From Kryptolebias marmoratus (Eukaryota > Chordata > Actinopteri > Cyprinodontiformes > Rivulidae): a stretch of 64,000 nt of DNA. The stretch spans positions 17,142,937 through 17,206,936 of the forward strand of contig NC_051440.1 in NCBI RefSeq assembly GCF_001649575.2, read 5' to 3'. The notes beneath the pieces are model-generated. The model was not told the origin of the DNA. It ran no database searches and saw only the letters and a program-made list of their open reading frames with translations. This document shows, piece by piece, positions 25,349-37,700 of this stretch (its first letter is position 1; the number at the start of each line of letters is the position of its first letter). Both the position numbers and the translations under genes were made by a program.

Positions 25349-28300
25349 ATATATAAATTCACTAAACTACTTTGAATGTCTTTAGACCCTCCTTCTGAGG
25401 ACATACAGTATTTTGTCATTCTCCTTGTTAAATTGAATTCACTGTTTCTCAATGCTGCCTTCATTGAAATATACTTTATTACTTATTAGGTGTGATATTT
25501 CTAAAGTTTTAGTAATGAAGTGTTCTTCTTTGTAAAATGTGAATAGATTTTTTTCAACAAAGATCCTGAGTTGTCATCTTCTGTTTATTAAAGCGAAATA
25601 AGATTGATACTATAAGCTTCAATGAGTTATAAAGCTATTTTTGTGCAATGGTTGTATTTCATTGCTCGTGTCATCCTGTATCCTGCAGTAATGTGCAAAA
25701 TTACATGTACCTGATAAATACCTGCACGGCTGGATATCAACCTAAGCATACACAGCTGTTTTCACACATCCAAGAAAAAGACGAACAGGGCGGATGGGAT
25801 TGTTTCCAGGGCTTTAGCTCACAGGTCCTCATGTTCCCAGGGCTTTCCCCAATCTTCTGGGGCCCTGGTGGAGGCTAGAGAGGGGCTGGGGGGGTTAGAG
25901 TGAGCCATTACAAGCTCCTGCCACTGGAGGTCTGAAAACTGAGTCCAGGGCCAAGTCTCTTTCACTCTCTGCATGGCTCCGTGTCTCATTTACTGTATCT
26001 TTGTACTAATCTTCACCAGCTCCGTGCCTGTTCGTTTTCATCTCCTTTCATCTCTATTTATCTTTTGATTTTGTGTCTGCTTTTCTGTTGCTCTTTTTCT
26101 CCTCTGCAACTGTTCAGAGACAGACCACACCCAGTCCTTAAAATAGAGTGTGTTCAGGCCATCAGCACTTATTCTTTTTTTTTTTTCTCAACTGAATGCA
26201 GTTCTTCTCCTGTTTTTTCCACAATTTGTTCTCAAAGCACTCTTAAAAAAATGTTTCTTCTTTCAGCACTTATTGATATCTGTTAGCCCTTAAAGCAGAG
26301 AATGATCATTCTTGTTGACAAAATTGTTTTGCTTTTCCAGTGAGGATGCAACCAGGTCTGATCTGAAAAAGCTGCCTGCTCTGCCCACCCAGGCTTTAAA
26401 GGATCACCCATCGCTGGCCTACTGGTGAGAGGCTGCTCAGTTGTCCTTGGCACAGCCTCACATGTAGCCGGTCTTTGTAACAATCCTGTTTTGTTTTTTG
26501 ACAGTGAAGACCGGGTCATAGAGCATTACAAGAAGCTCAGTGGGCAGTCTAGAGGGCAAGCCATTGTAAAGTAAGTGTTCCTTTGTTTCTCCAGTTATTT
26601 CTGTTCAGTGTATAGGTTTTTTCTTCCTTGTAGCTCTGAAATGTGTGTATTTCTGCTCCTTACAGTTACATGAGTATTGTGGAGTCTCTGCCCACATATG
26701 GAGTGCATTACTACGCCGTAAAGGTACTGTTTTACTACTCTGCCTTTGCTTTTTTTCTCACACATTCACTTTGGACTTGAAACAGACTTTTTGGGAATTT
26801 TGCTGTGTTTTTTAGGACAAACAGGGGATTCCATGGTGGCTGGGTCTGAGCTATAAAGGCATCTTTCAGTATGACCACCAGGACAAAATAAAACCCAGGA
26901 AGGTGAGATGATGCTCCATTTGATTTTTCTTCAAAGCAAGCCAAACCCTACTATTGAGTCTGTAAAAGTATGATTTCTAAAACTCTTTTCTTTTCTGATG
27001 CCAACTATTTTTTACTCCGTTCATTTCAGTTTACTTTTCTCTCCTCAAGAATAGTCTGTACTTTATATAGACAATGTGTTGCTTTGAAAAGGCATAAAGT
27101 ATATTATGGTTTTCTTTATCTGTTTTTGTGTCCCCTGTTTTTTTTTCACTCAGTTAGTCAGGATATTTTGTTTGTGCAGACTACTAACATTGTTTTACAA
27201 TTACATCTGTCTCGAGACTTTCAGTCCTGGAATGCTATATCCTCTCCTAAATTTATTTCTGCATTAGCGAAGAATCGTTTCTCGCAGCGTGCATCTGGAT
27301 GAATTGACTCCCAGTCTTGTGTCACCTCTGACTCCCAGTATTATTGGGCAGCTTGATCTCTTGCAGCCAGGTTTGTATTTCAGGGTGTTAATGGTGCTAA
27401 CAGCGTTCCTGCGTACTTACAGACCACCAAGAGTCTCTCATGCTGTCACTCGTGTATATGGTCACTACACTAATAAATGCACATACACACAGGAAGTGAA
27501 CTGAACACTGAACTCGCCATCCTGATGAATACTTCCTCTCTGCTAAAGACTTTCCTGTTTGCCACTAACATGCTTTGTGAGTGTGCATACATCTTTATTT
27601 GTGCCTTTTAGCCTAAATTAACCTCACCACTAAATCCCCATCTTTGTCTCATTAAAATTCTCTAAGTCTTGTGGCGGTAATGTAATCCACTTATGTTATA
27701 TCCAGCTTGCAGATTCACATGCAGAATATTTAAGTTGACAGTGAAAGATTAGCTAAACATCACACAAAAAAAGTGATTATTTTTGGAGCAAAGATTGGTT
27801 GAAAGAGCTGATAGCATTCCCATAAAAGTGACATATCAAGTGTTCAACTTCCATAGCAACAGTCAATCTGAGTCACTGGCCTGTTCAGCTTCAGCACTGA
27901 CACACACATGTGCACCCACACATACTATCAGGAGGAGAGAAAAAAATAAAGACTGGGCCTCTTTGTGGTGCAAATCTAATTGTAGACCTAAGAAGCTTGG
28001 CTAAAAAGAGAAGCGTGAAGTTCACCTGAACCCTAGAAAACAGAGTGAAGATTTATTCCTCAATCAGACCGAAAAAATAGGGTGGAGGGTGTTTCTATTC
28101 CAGGGTTTAATTGTGAAAACTAGGAAACTCATTGGAATTCGACTTACTTGTGATTTTTGAAGAAATGACATCAGTATTTCAACAACAGGAAATACCGATT
28201 TGGTGAATATTTCATCAGCCACCCAGTTCAGTACCAGTAACCACTGATTCAGAATACAACCTCTTGATCCTCCTTGGTAAAATTTTCGATACTCTGACTC

Positions 28301-31300
28301 AATGAGGTGGAGTCAGAAAACTACTTATCAGAAACTTTGAGTCGCTAAAATATATAGATAGATATATAGATATATAGATAATTACAGCACAAGTCTTTTT
28401 TATTAGTTTGCAAGAGGCGAAGGCCGAACTCCATTTTGTAGCATTACACCTACCCACCCACTTCTTTCTTAATTCAAAGTCGCAAAGACAACCATTTAAA
28501 ATATTCCACTTTGACATAGAACACCTCTTCAAAAAGTTCAAGACATGCCATCAGCTGCAGATGATTCCTTTCTTGTAATGTTAAATATCAAGCTTCCAAC
28601 AGCCTTCACACACAGCAAAAATCATATCAAACTTGATCAGTGCATATCAAACTATATATTACAGTGTTTTTTGTGCCTTTAATATTAATTTCTTTTGAAA
28701 GAACATATTGATTTTAATGGTTTTGTCTTTTTGCCAACCCCTACTTTAAGGGTCAGAAAGCCCTGCTCCTTCACCTTCATTTTACATTACATTGGGGAAA
28801 CCCTTCTCTCTGGTATGAATACGCAAAATGTAGGGTATGCTTTGATTAGGATGTGATTTGAACTGACTTCACATTGTCTCGTGTAATAGGTGTACATAGT
28901 AAGTGGAGGCTGTTGTGTTTTTAATCTCTTGGCATTTTTACTAAAGGGGACCCCGTTGTTTTTAAATGCACACCACATTTATTTTCGGATGTTAAACTAA
29001 GTCCCCCTCTGCTTACCACATGTAGACTCATCTGCAGTTCACACACGCTGGGGTTTACTAGGGAGCAACACACTGTTCTAATGCCTCATTAGTGTCTTGT
29101 GACTCCTTTAGGCAGAGATTATGGAGTTTGAATGTTTACTGACTTCCTAACCAACTGATTAAGACTAAATTGTCAGCAGTGTCAGGAGGCCAGGGGTTTT
29201 TCTGTAAATATGCCAAAAAAATCATTCATTGTCATCTCACATGCATTTTGCTGCATATTGTAAACCTATTTGTAGCTCTCTGACAAATCATGCACATATT
29301 ATTGTTCAGTAAAGCCCCACCCATAGATGAAGCAATTGTCTTTGAGGTCCCAGGTTCAAATTCAGAAAAGAATAACACCTAGCGTCTCCATAGTTGTACT
29401 GACCTATGCTATTTAAACCTTCTATTCTTCTTGTAATCTCCAGGGAGTCAACTACACCAAAGAAAGGCATTTGCACTCTATTAGATTTGACCTTTTTCAT
29501 CTGTGATAGATGTGTGTTTGGTTGTGCAGACATTATTACGAGACAGACGAGGGTCTGTTCACTGTGTCTGAGCACTCTGCTCGCTGATGAATAATGACCA
29601 GTCACTTCCTTTGGTTGTGTGGGTTTATGCCATTGTGTATGAGGATTTTACAGCCAAAAAGGAAGAGGAGCTATAGTGTGTACACGCACATATACAACCT
29701 CTAATAACAGAACCACCCAGAAGGAGTTTCTCAGAAAAAAAAACTCAGCATATTTTTATCAGATAATTAGGCTGCAGGGAGTTTTTTACAAGAACCACAA
29801 TTTTTTAAACAATACAACAGGCTTATGTAAGTTTGAAAACCTTTCAAATTTGAACAAAAATTACTTTTTTAAAACATTAAGGTGGAACATAGGTGGCACA
29901 GTGGCATAGTGGTTAGAGCTGTTGCCTCCCAGCCTGAGGCCTTTCTGGGTGGAGTTTGCATGTTCTCCCTGTGCACACGTGGGTTTACTCCGGGTACTCC
30001 GGTTTCCTCCCACAGACCAAAAACATGCATGTTAGGTTAATTGATGACCCTAAAATTGTCCCTAGGTGTGAGTGACAGTGTGAATGGTTGTTTGTCTCGT
30101 TCGTCTATATGTGGCCCTGCGATGGACTTGCGACCTGTCCAGGGTGTCCCCTGCCTCTCGCACAGTGACTGCTGGGGATAGGCACCAGCTACCCGTGACC
30201 CGGAATGGAGAAGCGGTTAAAGAAAATGGATAGATGGATGGAAGGTGGAACATAGTGCCTAAATAACGTGACAGCTAATAGACTCTTTGCACGTGTAGCA
30301 TCAAAGCCGACAGTAACGTTTGCAGCAGCTCTGCCCAGTTGATGGCGAGGACAGCTTTTGTGGTCTTTTGCCAGAAAACCGTTTTAAAATCTCCAATCTT
30401 ATCTCCACAGCTTTAGACCATAAGTGACCAACGCACCCACACACGCTCACTTCAGTCACTTCAAAATTGCCTTGTCCACTATATTTAGCACCATGCTACA
30501 TTAGCACTTCACACTCCATTGAACGTTTACGGTACAGCAGAAGTTTTGATAAGGCAGCTGACTTTTGTTCCTCATGCTCGTGCATGCGCATAGACATGCA
30601 TTTACTAAGATTACTTTCTGTATTTACTTTAACTTCTTTCTCCCCCTTTCTCCTTTTTTATCATTCTGTTATTTTTTTCAGAACGTTGTTAAAGACCCTC
30701 TCTTTCACACTTTCTTCTCTTTTCTTTTCTAAATACTGCAGTAGTTTTAACTGTATTTTTCCCATTTGCTACATCTTTTAAAGTTTACATACAGTATGTG
30801 TTCAGCTAACATATCCAGACCATCTTGTGCTTTAAAATAGCCCACTTTCTATTTCTGACTAACAGGACTCAGATTTTGGGAATGTTTTTGAGCAGAGAGG
30901 TTTGATTAACAAAGCAAGAGACCACAGAAAACTTCACTCCCACTTTACCAGCCCACACACACACACTCACACGCACACACACCTCCCAACTGCAGCCTGG
31001 AGCTCAACACACAATCCCTGAGGGAGAGAGGAGGGGTCACGAGGAGGAGATAAACTCCCCCTTTCTTCAAAACCCTCCCAGCAAAGCTCCAGGAGAAGAG
31101 GAAACTTCACTTTACACACTTTCTCTGCACCGACACATCCACATGACTCCAGATGGTGAACACCCACCACCTCAAACCTCTATGCTCCCTTTGCACTGAG
31201 GAGGACTGAGCATACGCACCGGCTGCTCGAGGACATCTCGAGGGAAACTTTCTTGTCCAGCTGGCCGCTGCTTTTTTTTACAGAGGAGCTGATGGTTTGT

Positions 31301-34300
31301 GAAGGAGACGGAAGAGAGAAAGAGAGGAAAAGAAAAGTCCACCCTTCTTCCGCTCAAGCTGTCTTTCTCCAACGTGAGGTCATCCAGTCCTGGGACTCAT
31401 TGCGAAAAGACCGCTTGGTCTGGATTTGATCACAGACCTCCAGATTAGGTCTTGTCTTTCTGTTCCTAACAACCCATTTTTATCAGCATTTCCTGTTCTC
31501 CCTGGTCCTCTGTTTTCTTCACATATCCTTGTCAAACAAATTGAAGCATTCAGCGAAGAGATCAGGTTGTGTGGATTTAATGAGAAGAAGGTTTTTTTCC
31601 TTTGCGCTGTCCTGAAGACCGTCTGTTTCTCTTAAATCTCAGGTGTTTCAATGGCGTCAGCTGGAGAATCTCTACTTCAGAGAGAAGAAATTTTCAGTGG
31701 AAGTTCATGACCCCAGAAGGTAAATTTATATAACAAACCGACGCTAATGTCACTTCCTAAAACAAACATTTCTGTGTTGTTTCAACCCAAATGATTTTTT
31801 AAATGTTGGACCATTTTTTTCTTATAGTTCTCAGATGTCAAGAATTTATATAACCGTATCTAATGTTAGTGAAAAAGTTTTGCTCAGTTATGGATAACTT
31901 CCAGTAGCTTTTACTATAAATTCCCTTTCTGCCAAAAGGGAGTACATTTAAAGTCATTCTGTGCAGCGCAGGAAAAGAGAACTTGCAATCTAATTTAGTT
32001 AAGGGTGTAAAATTTGTTTTGGCAACATGGCAGGACTTTGGGGATGTAACACAGATTGATGGTGAGAGCATAAACAAACATGTGCTCCTGATCAGATACA
32101 TATTCACACACAGAGAGAATAACCCGTGATAGATTACTGCAGAAGGATAGATGGCTGTGTGATAGCCGTTTTGCTGAGGAAGTGACCTCTTTTGTGTTTA
32201 TTTAACATGGCTATATATATGGAGTGTTATTCTGCAGACACACAGAGGGAGGGAATGGGAGAAAAAGAGACAGACAGGGTGAAACAGGGAGCAGTGGTGT
32301 TTTCTTTAAAGGAAGCTGTCATTAGAGGGTACTGCTCTGCTGCTCCACTACACATAGCTGTTTAAAAAAAGATGAGTAAACAATTTGTAACATTGTGTGG
32401 GGCTTTAAAAAAAACAACAACATCTTTATCATCATTATTTGTCTTCCTCAGTAGCAGCAGTAGAGGAAAAGTTCCCACATTAGGCACATTTTGTATTCAG
32501 TGTATATAAGGAGGCCTTGTGTCCGCTCCAACTGTAGGGCGTCGGTAACAAGAAGGACATTTGGCCACAGTGGCATTGCTGTGCACACCTGGTACGCCTG
32601 TCCTGCTCTCATCAAGTCCATCTGGGCCATGGCTATCAGCCAACATCAGTTCTACCTGGACCGCAAGCAGAGCAAGGTCAGTCTTTCTCACAAAGTAATA
32701 AGTCAAAAGACGCAGCTGGTCTGGGTAAAAATGAGCAAGGGATATGTTTAAGCTGATTAGGGAGCTTAAAAATGTTTGACAAACTCTGTTTTTCTAATTG
32801 TCGCAGTCAAAGATCCACGCAGCGAGGAGTTTGAGTGAGATTGCGATAGACCTCACAGAAACGGGAACTTTGAAGACATCCAAACTGGCCAACATGGGCA
32901 GCAAGGGCAAGATCATCAGTGGCAGCAGTGGAAGTCTGCTCTCCTCAGGTCAGTGTGAGTGTTTGGCAAAGCCTGAAAGAAAAAAGATTGATATGTGAGA
33001 GTATATGTCTGCATGTTCGCATGTGTTGGCACTGAGGAGTTTCGGAGAGACAGGAGCAGCTGCTGCAGGAAAGCGACTACTCACTCTCCCTTGAATGTTC
33101 TCAAACACATAACATACACACACACACCCCACCCACTGTCAGTTAGTACACCACTCCCTCCATGTCACACAGATTCATCCTCCACAGGCTCCCTCCTCCT
33201 ACAAATTTAGTGGGTGAGGGAATGAAAGGGCAGCTGTGGGTGTACAGATTTCCCCATTCCGTTTAAAACAATGCTTATCTGTGTTGAACATCAATGAGTG
33301 TGACAGGAAGATTTGTATATGAACCCAAATTAGATTTGAAAGGAAAATGCTCTTTTAGCCCCAGACAGACCTTTAGACTCTGAGAAGAAGGAAGAGTGTA
33401 GTAGAATGATTGGCTACTGCTGCAGTGTTACATCGCACAGTCATGGTAAAAAGAAAGCCCACCTTTAAGTATCAAAAGGAAACAAACCATCTGGTCTTCA
33501 CTTGTTCTAAGAAATAGATAAGTGAAAACTTTAAATGAACAGAAACATGTGACGTATCATTTTCCATTTATACAAAAGCTGAACTGAAATGCAGAAGAAT
33601 GGTGAAGAGAAATAAATGCAGACTCGCTGCTTCGGTAGGATTTAAGAGAGTAACTTTAAAGGGGGTAAGTCAACCCAATACAGCTTCATAGGAGTGAATG
33701 TCCTGCATGCTATAAGCAATAATATAAAGAAGAGTGGGACACATTTCCTTTGCATCAATATGAAACACAAAGAAGAGTTATTACTGGTAAAAGTAGTTTC
33801 TCAGCTTCTACATTTAACAGATGTACATAGTTTTTCCACACTCCTCTACAATTCGTCTTATTTGTTGGTAAATAAGTGTTACTGTTCATCAGAAGCTATT
33901 TTTACTGAGTAAAGGTGGTGAGGACCAACTAGATAGAGGTTATATATGGTGTGGTTTTCTTTTTAATGACTATAGATGGCATGTTTTGGACCACACAAAC
34001 ATTTATGACTAAGAAACGATGACTTCTACATGACAACTGGGTCAGCTATTCTTGGTATTGTAGTTTTTTTTACTGAATCAGTTACATTTCTCAGTAACAA
34101 AGAACTCTGTTTCAGTCATGAACTATTTCAAGACAGGTATAGTCAGTTATTTAAATATCATATTTAAAATAAGAAAATGTTGACCAGTGCTACACAGAGT
34201 TTCTGTTCTTTTATTTTCCTTTTTGCCTCGCTGTTGCTCATCTCAGCGTCTTCATTCCCTCTCATCGTTTTTGATAACTTTCAGTTTATTTCCTTTTTTA

Positions 34301-34705
34301 TATCAGTGTGCACTCATCTCATCTGCATCCATGCTGTTGTTGTTTTTCACTTTTCTTTGTGCTTCATGGTCAGAGTGTTGGTTTTCTCTGTTAACATGTC
34401 ACAGGAACTTTACATGTATTGTTTCTGCTTGACTGTTGGAAGCTGGGCTGATATTTTAAGGGTTTTTTGTTTTATTTCCTCTTCAAGCCAAAAAAAGTAG
34501 GTGTCGCCGGAGCTGTAGACGTGTCCACGCCAAACAGAAGTTCATTATTAGAATTTTTGAACCTCTATGTGGCACATCTTGCAACACTGAAGCTCTGCTA
34601 TTGCTTTCTTTGTGACCAAACATTTTCAGAAGTGGTTACTTTTGAATTATTTGAAAGTTCAACCACGCAATGAACCACAATAAGAAAGTAACAGAGAGAA
34701 AAAGA

Positions 34706-34741
<36 letters not shown>

Positions 34742-37700
34742 TTTTTAAACAAAGCACATTACAAACAAGACTGGCAGCATCTCAGGGCCTTGGAAATGTG
34801 CGTCACAGACTTTGTCCTTAACTGCCCTTTCTCCAAACACTCACATGCTCGCACAAACACAGCACTAAAACGCAGCTTCCTTATCAAGACGTTCCATTCG
34901 CTTCCCCATAAACATCCTGCAGGACTAGCAGGTGCACACACAGTTTCTCCCTCCCTGAATCTCCCTCACATGTTTGCTCCTGACTCCTGGCCTTACGTGA
35001 TGTCTTGTATGCGCCCTGCAGGCTCTCAGGAATCCGACAGCTCCCAAACTGCTAAGAAGGACATGTTGGCAGCGTTGAGGGCCAGGCAGGAAGCTCTGGA
35101 GGAAACTCTAAGACAGAGACTAGAGGAACTCAAGAGCATCTGTATAAGAGAGGCGGTATGAGAGGACTTTTACAACACTGGCAAATATTTTGACATGCTT
35201 CCTAGCGTTCTCCATCTAATTTTAGTGCCCTGACTCCTCTCATATTTTCCAGGAACTAACAGGAAAGCTTCCGAAAGAATACCCTCTGGATCCGGGGGAA
35301 GAGCCACCCACAGTGAGGCGGAAGATTGGCACCGCCTTCAAACTGGATGAGCAAAAAATTCTTCCTAAGGGAGAGGTAAAAATCTCAACTCCTGGTTCTC
35401 CTCGCTCATAAATCTCCTGCTATCCACATAAGCTAACGAAAACATAAAAGCATAATATTCTCAATGAGTACGTTAGAATCTGCAGCTTTTATTCATTTTT
35501 GAATTAAAGCAACTGATTTTCCCCACAAAGAAACTTTTGTTACTAAACCGAGAACATTAACAGGCTTGCAGTCTAAGACATCTTATACCTAAAAGAGGCT
35601 CGACTTTTTCTCTCCTCTCGCTGCCTTTTTGTGCCACGGGTAGATTTTCCAGCAGAGCAGAGCTTCTAAATTTAGTCTGGCAGCATTTTCACCACAGGAA
35701 GTGGTGATAGTAGGATTGTACATGCTCATGAATGTGTGTGTATCACTGAGGTTGTACGCTTTGAAAAGAATCCAGACACGCAGCATCACAAAAAACGCCT
35801 TGCTTGCAGAAAGATGTTTCTTAATTTACGCTGAGCACCTTAAACTCTGCACACAGAAACAGAAGTCGCTCATGCAGCGGTGTGGTGCCAGCATTTGTGA
35901 AAGAGATTCCTCTGAACTGAGGTAGTCTAATATTAGGTCAACCTAAGGGAATACATCATCGTTCTGTCTCTATAAAGCCAGATGAGTTGTGTTTGCTCTC
36001 AGATGTGAGAGGACTAATTCCATTCTAACTGCAACAGTCTGTGTCATAGGTCATCCAAAAACTATTTCTTTGCTTGTTATCACATTCACGAGTTAGTGCT
36101 CTTTTATTTAGGAAGATTTTATTGGCATTCTACCTTTATGTTTTACTTGGTCAACCTGCTCTCCATAAATCACTGTGGAGCCATAGTGTATAATAGGATG
36201 GATTGATGTTGGAACGTTAATCTGTGGGGACAAATAGAGACTATCCGGTGGTGAGAAAATCCCCAGCCACAGCACAGATAAATGATTTCCGCAGTGTGTT
36301 TTGTCTGGCAGCTCTTTCTTTCCTCGTGTGTCTGACCAAATGTGAGGCATGGAAGAGTCAGTATGAGTTTGTGTCTGCGAACCAGCACTTGTTGTTCTTG
36401 GATTGGATCATTTATCTCTGTTGAGGATCCAGTAACTTTGTGCTTGTTTCACTCAAAGTCTGCGCTCGTATTTTCGTATGTTCACCAGGAAGAGGAGCTG
36501 GAGCGTTTGGAGAGGGAGTTTGCCATTCAGTCTCAGATCACAGAGGCAGCTAGGCGCCTTGCCAGTGATCCTCACGTGAGCAGCAAGAAGCTGAAGAAAC
36601 AGAGGAAGACTTCTTATCTGAATGCACTGAAGAAGCTCCAGGAAATCGAGAACTCCATCAACGAGTATCGGGTCCGCTCTGGCAAGAAGCCAACGCAGAG
36701 GGCATCGCTTATCATTGAAGGTACAATGTTTACTACAGCTATTTTTTAGATCTGATGATTGTATATAAGTAGATTTTTTTAACACAGATAGCAGTATTCT
36801 TGTAGGATACAGATAGAAGATCAACAGGCAACAATTTGCTCCGCAGCTTTTGATAGGATAAAAAATGATAAACATGTAATATCTAACTGAATCTCTGTCC
36901 TTGTTTTGTTTTTTTCTTTTGTAGAAGCCAATATTTGCTCCGAAGACAGCTCACTGTCTGATGCACTTGTCCTAGATGACGGTAAATCTGTCTTTTGTGT
37001 TTTTCCTAGATCATTTTTGGTTGTGCGTTCTTAGCTGCCAATAATGATTTTATTTAGTGTGAGACACTTCCTCTGACTTTGTTCAATAATTCCTCTTTTT
37101 CAGATGATTCTCATGTTACAGGTACCCCTAACTTCTCTCCTGTAGCATCGCCTCATAAAGGCCTCCCTCCACGGCCACCATCTCATAGCCGGCCTCCTCC
37201 TCCTCAGTCGCTGGACGGCCTGCGACACATGCACTACACTCGGTCCGACTATGACAAGTCTCCCATCAAACCCAAAATGTGGAGCGAATCATCACTGGAT
37301 GAGCCCTATGAAAAAGTCAAGAAACGCTCATCTCACTCCAGGTATGTGGAAGTTTTTTTTTTTACTTCTCCTCAAATGTTCATTTTCACCCATATTGTAC
37401 ATCAAAGCCATAGAAGAGTTGTATTACAGTAGCTATTTCATCGCTAATGAAACACGATACACCCTTGTACAAAAAGGCAGGAACCTTTTTTTTTATAAAT
37501 GTAACTCTGGTTAGTCACAGGCGTTTTCCAAGTTCCGGCAGTGCCGAAGCAGGAGGTAGTAACTCTCTTCAGAGCAGCCCTAACAAGAGCATGCCTCAGT
37601 GGAACTCTCAGTCCAGCATGCCGTCGACACCGGACCTGAGAACCAGAACTCCACACTATGTACATTCCACCAGGTCAGCCACTGATTTAGGTCACTGATT

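Larger units (their letters stand above)
26903..31642 (+). other. frmd4a: frmd4a intron 11, 4.7 kb
   Basis: This intron separates the GIPWWLGLSY exon from the VFQWRQLENLYF exon. It contains an ATAG-rich microsatellite (about 28349-28383) and a SINE insertion (29892-30241). The last 700 bp (30950-31400) are less AT-rich, with CA, GGGAG and CTCGAG motifs, and could hold an internal regulatory element. I find no additional coding exon. Confidence 0.5.

Noticed and set aside
29900..29975. Functional tRNA gene
   Set aside because: There is an A box but no B box and no cloverleaf; it is the head of a SINE.
36453..36875. 140-codon minus-strand frame
   Set aside because: It is the antisense shadow of the frmd4a exon encoding EEELERLEREFA, whose sense frame is phase-consistent with its neighbours.
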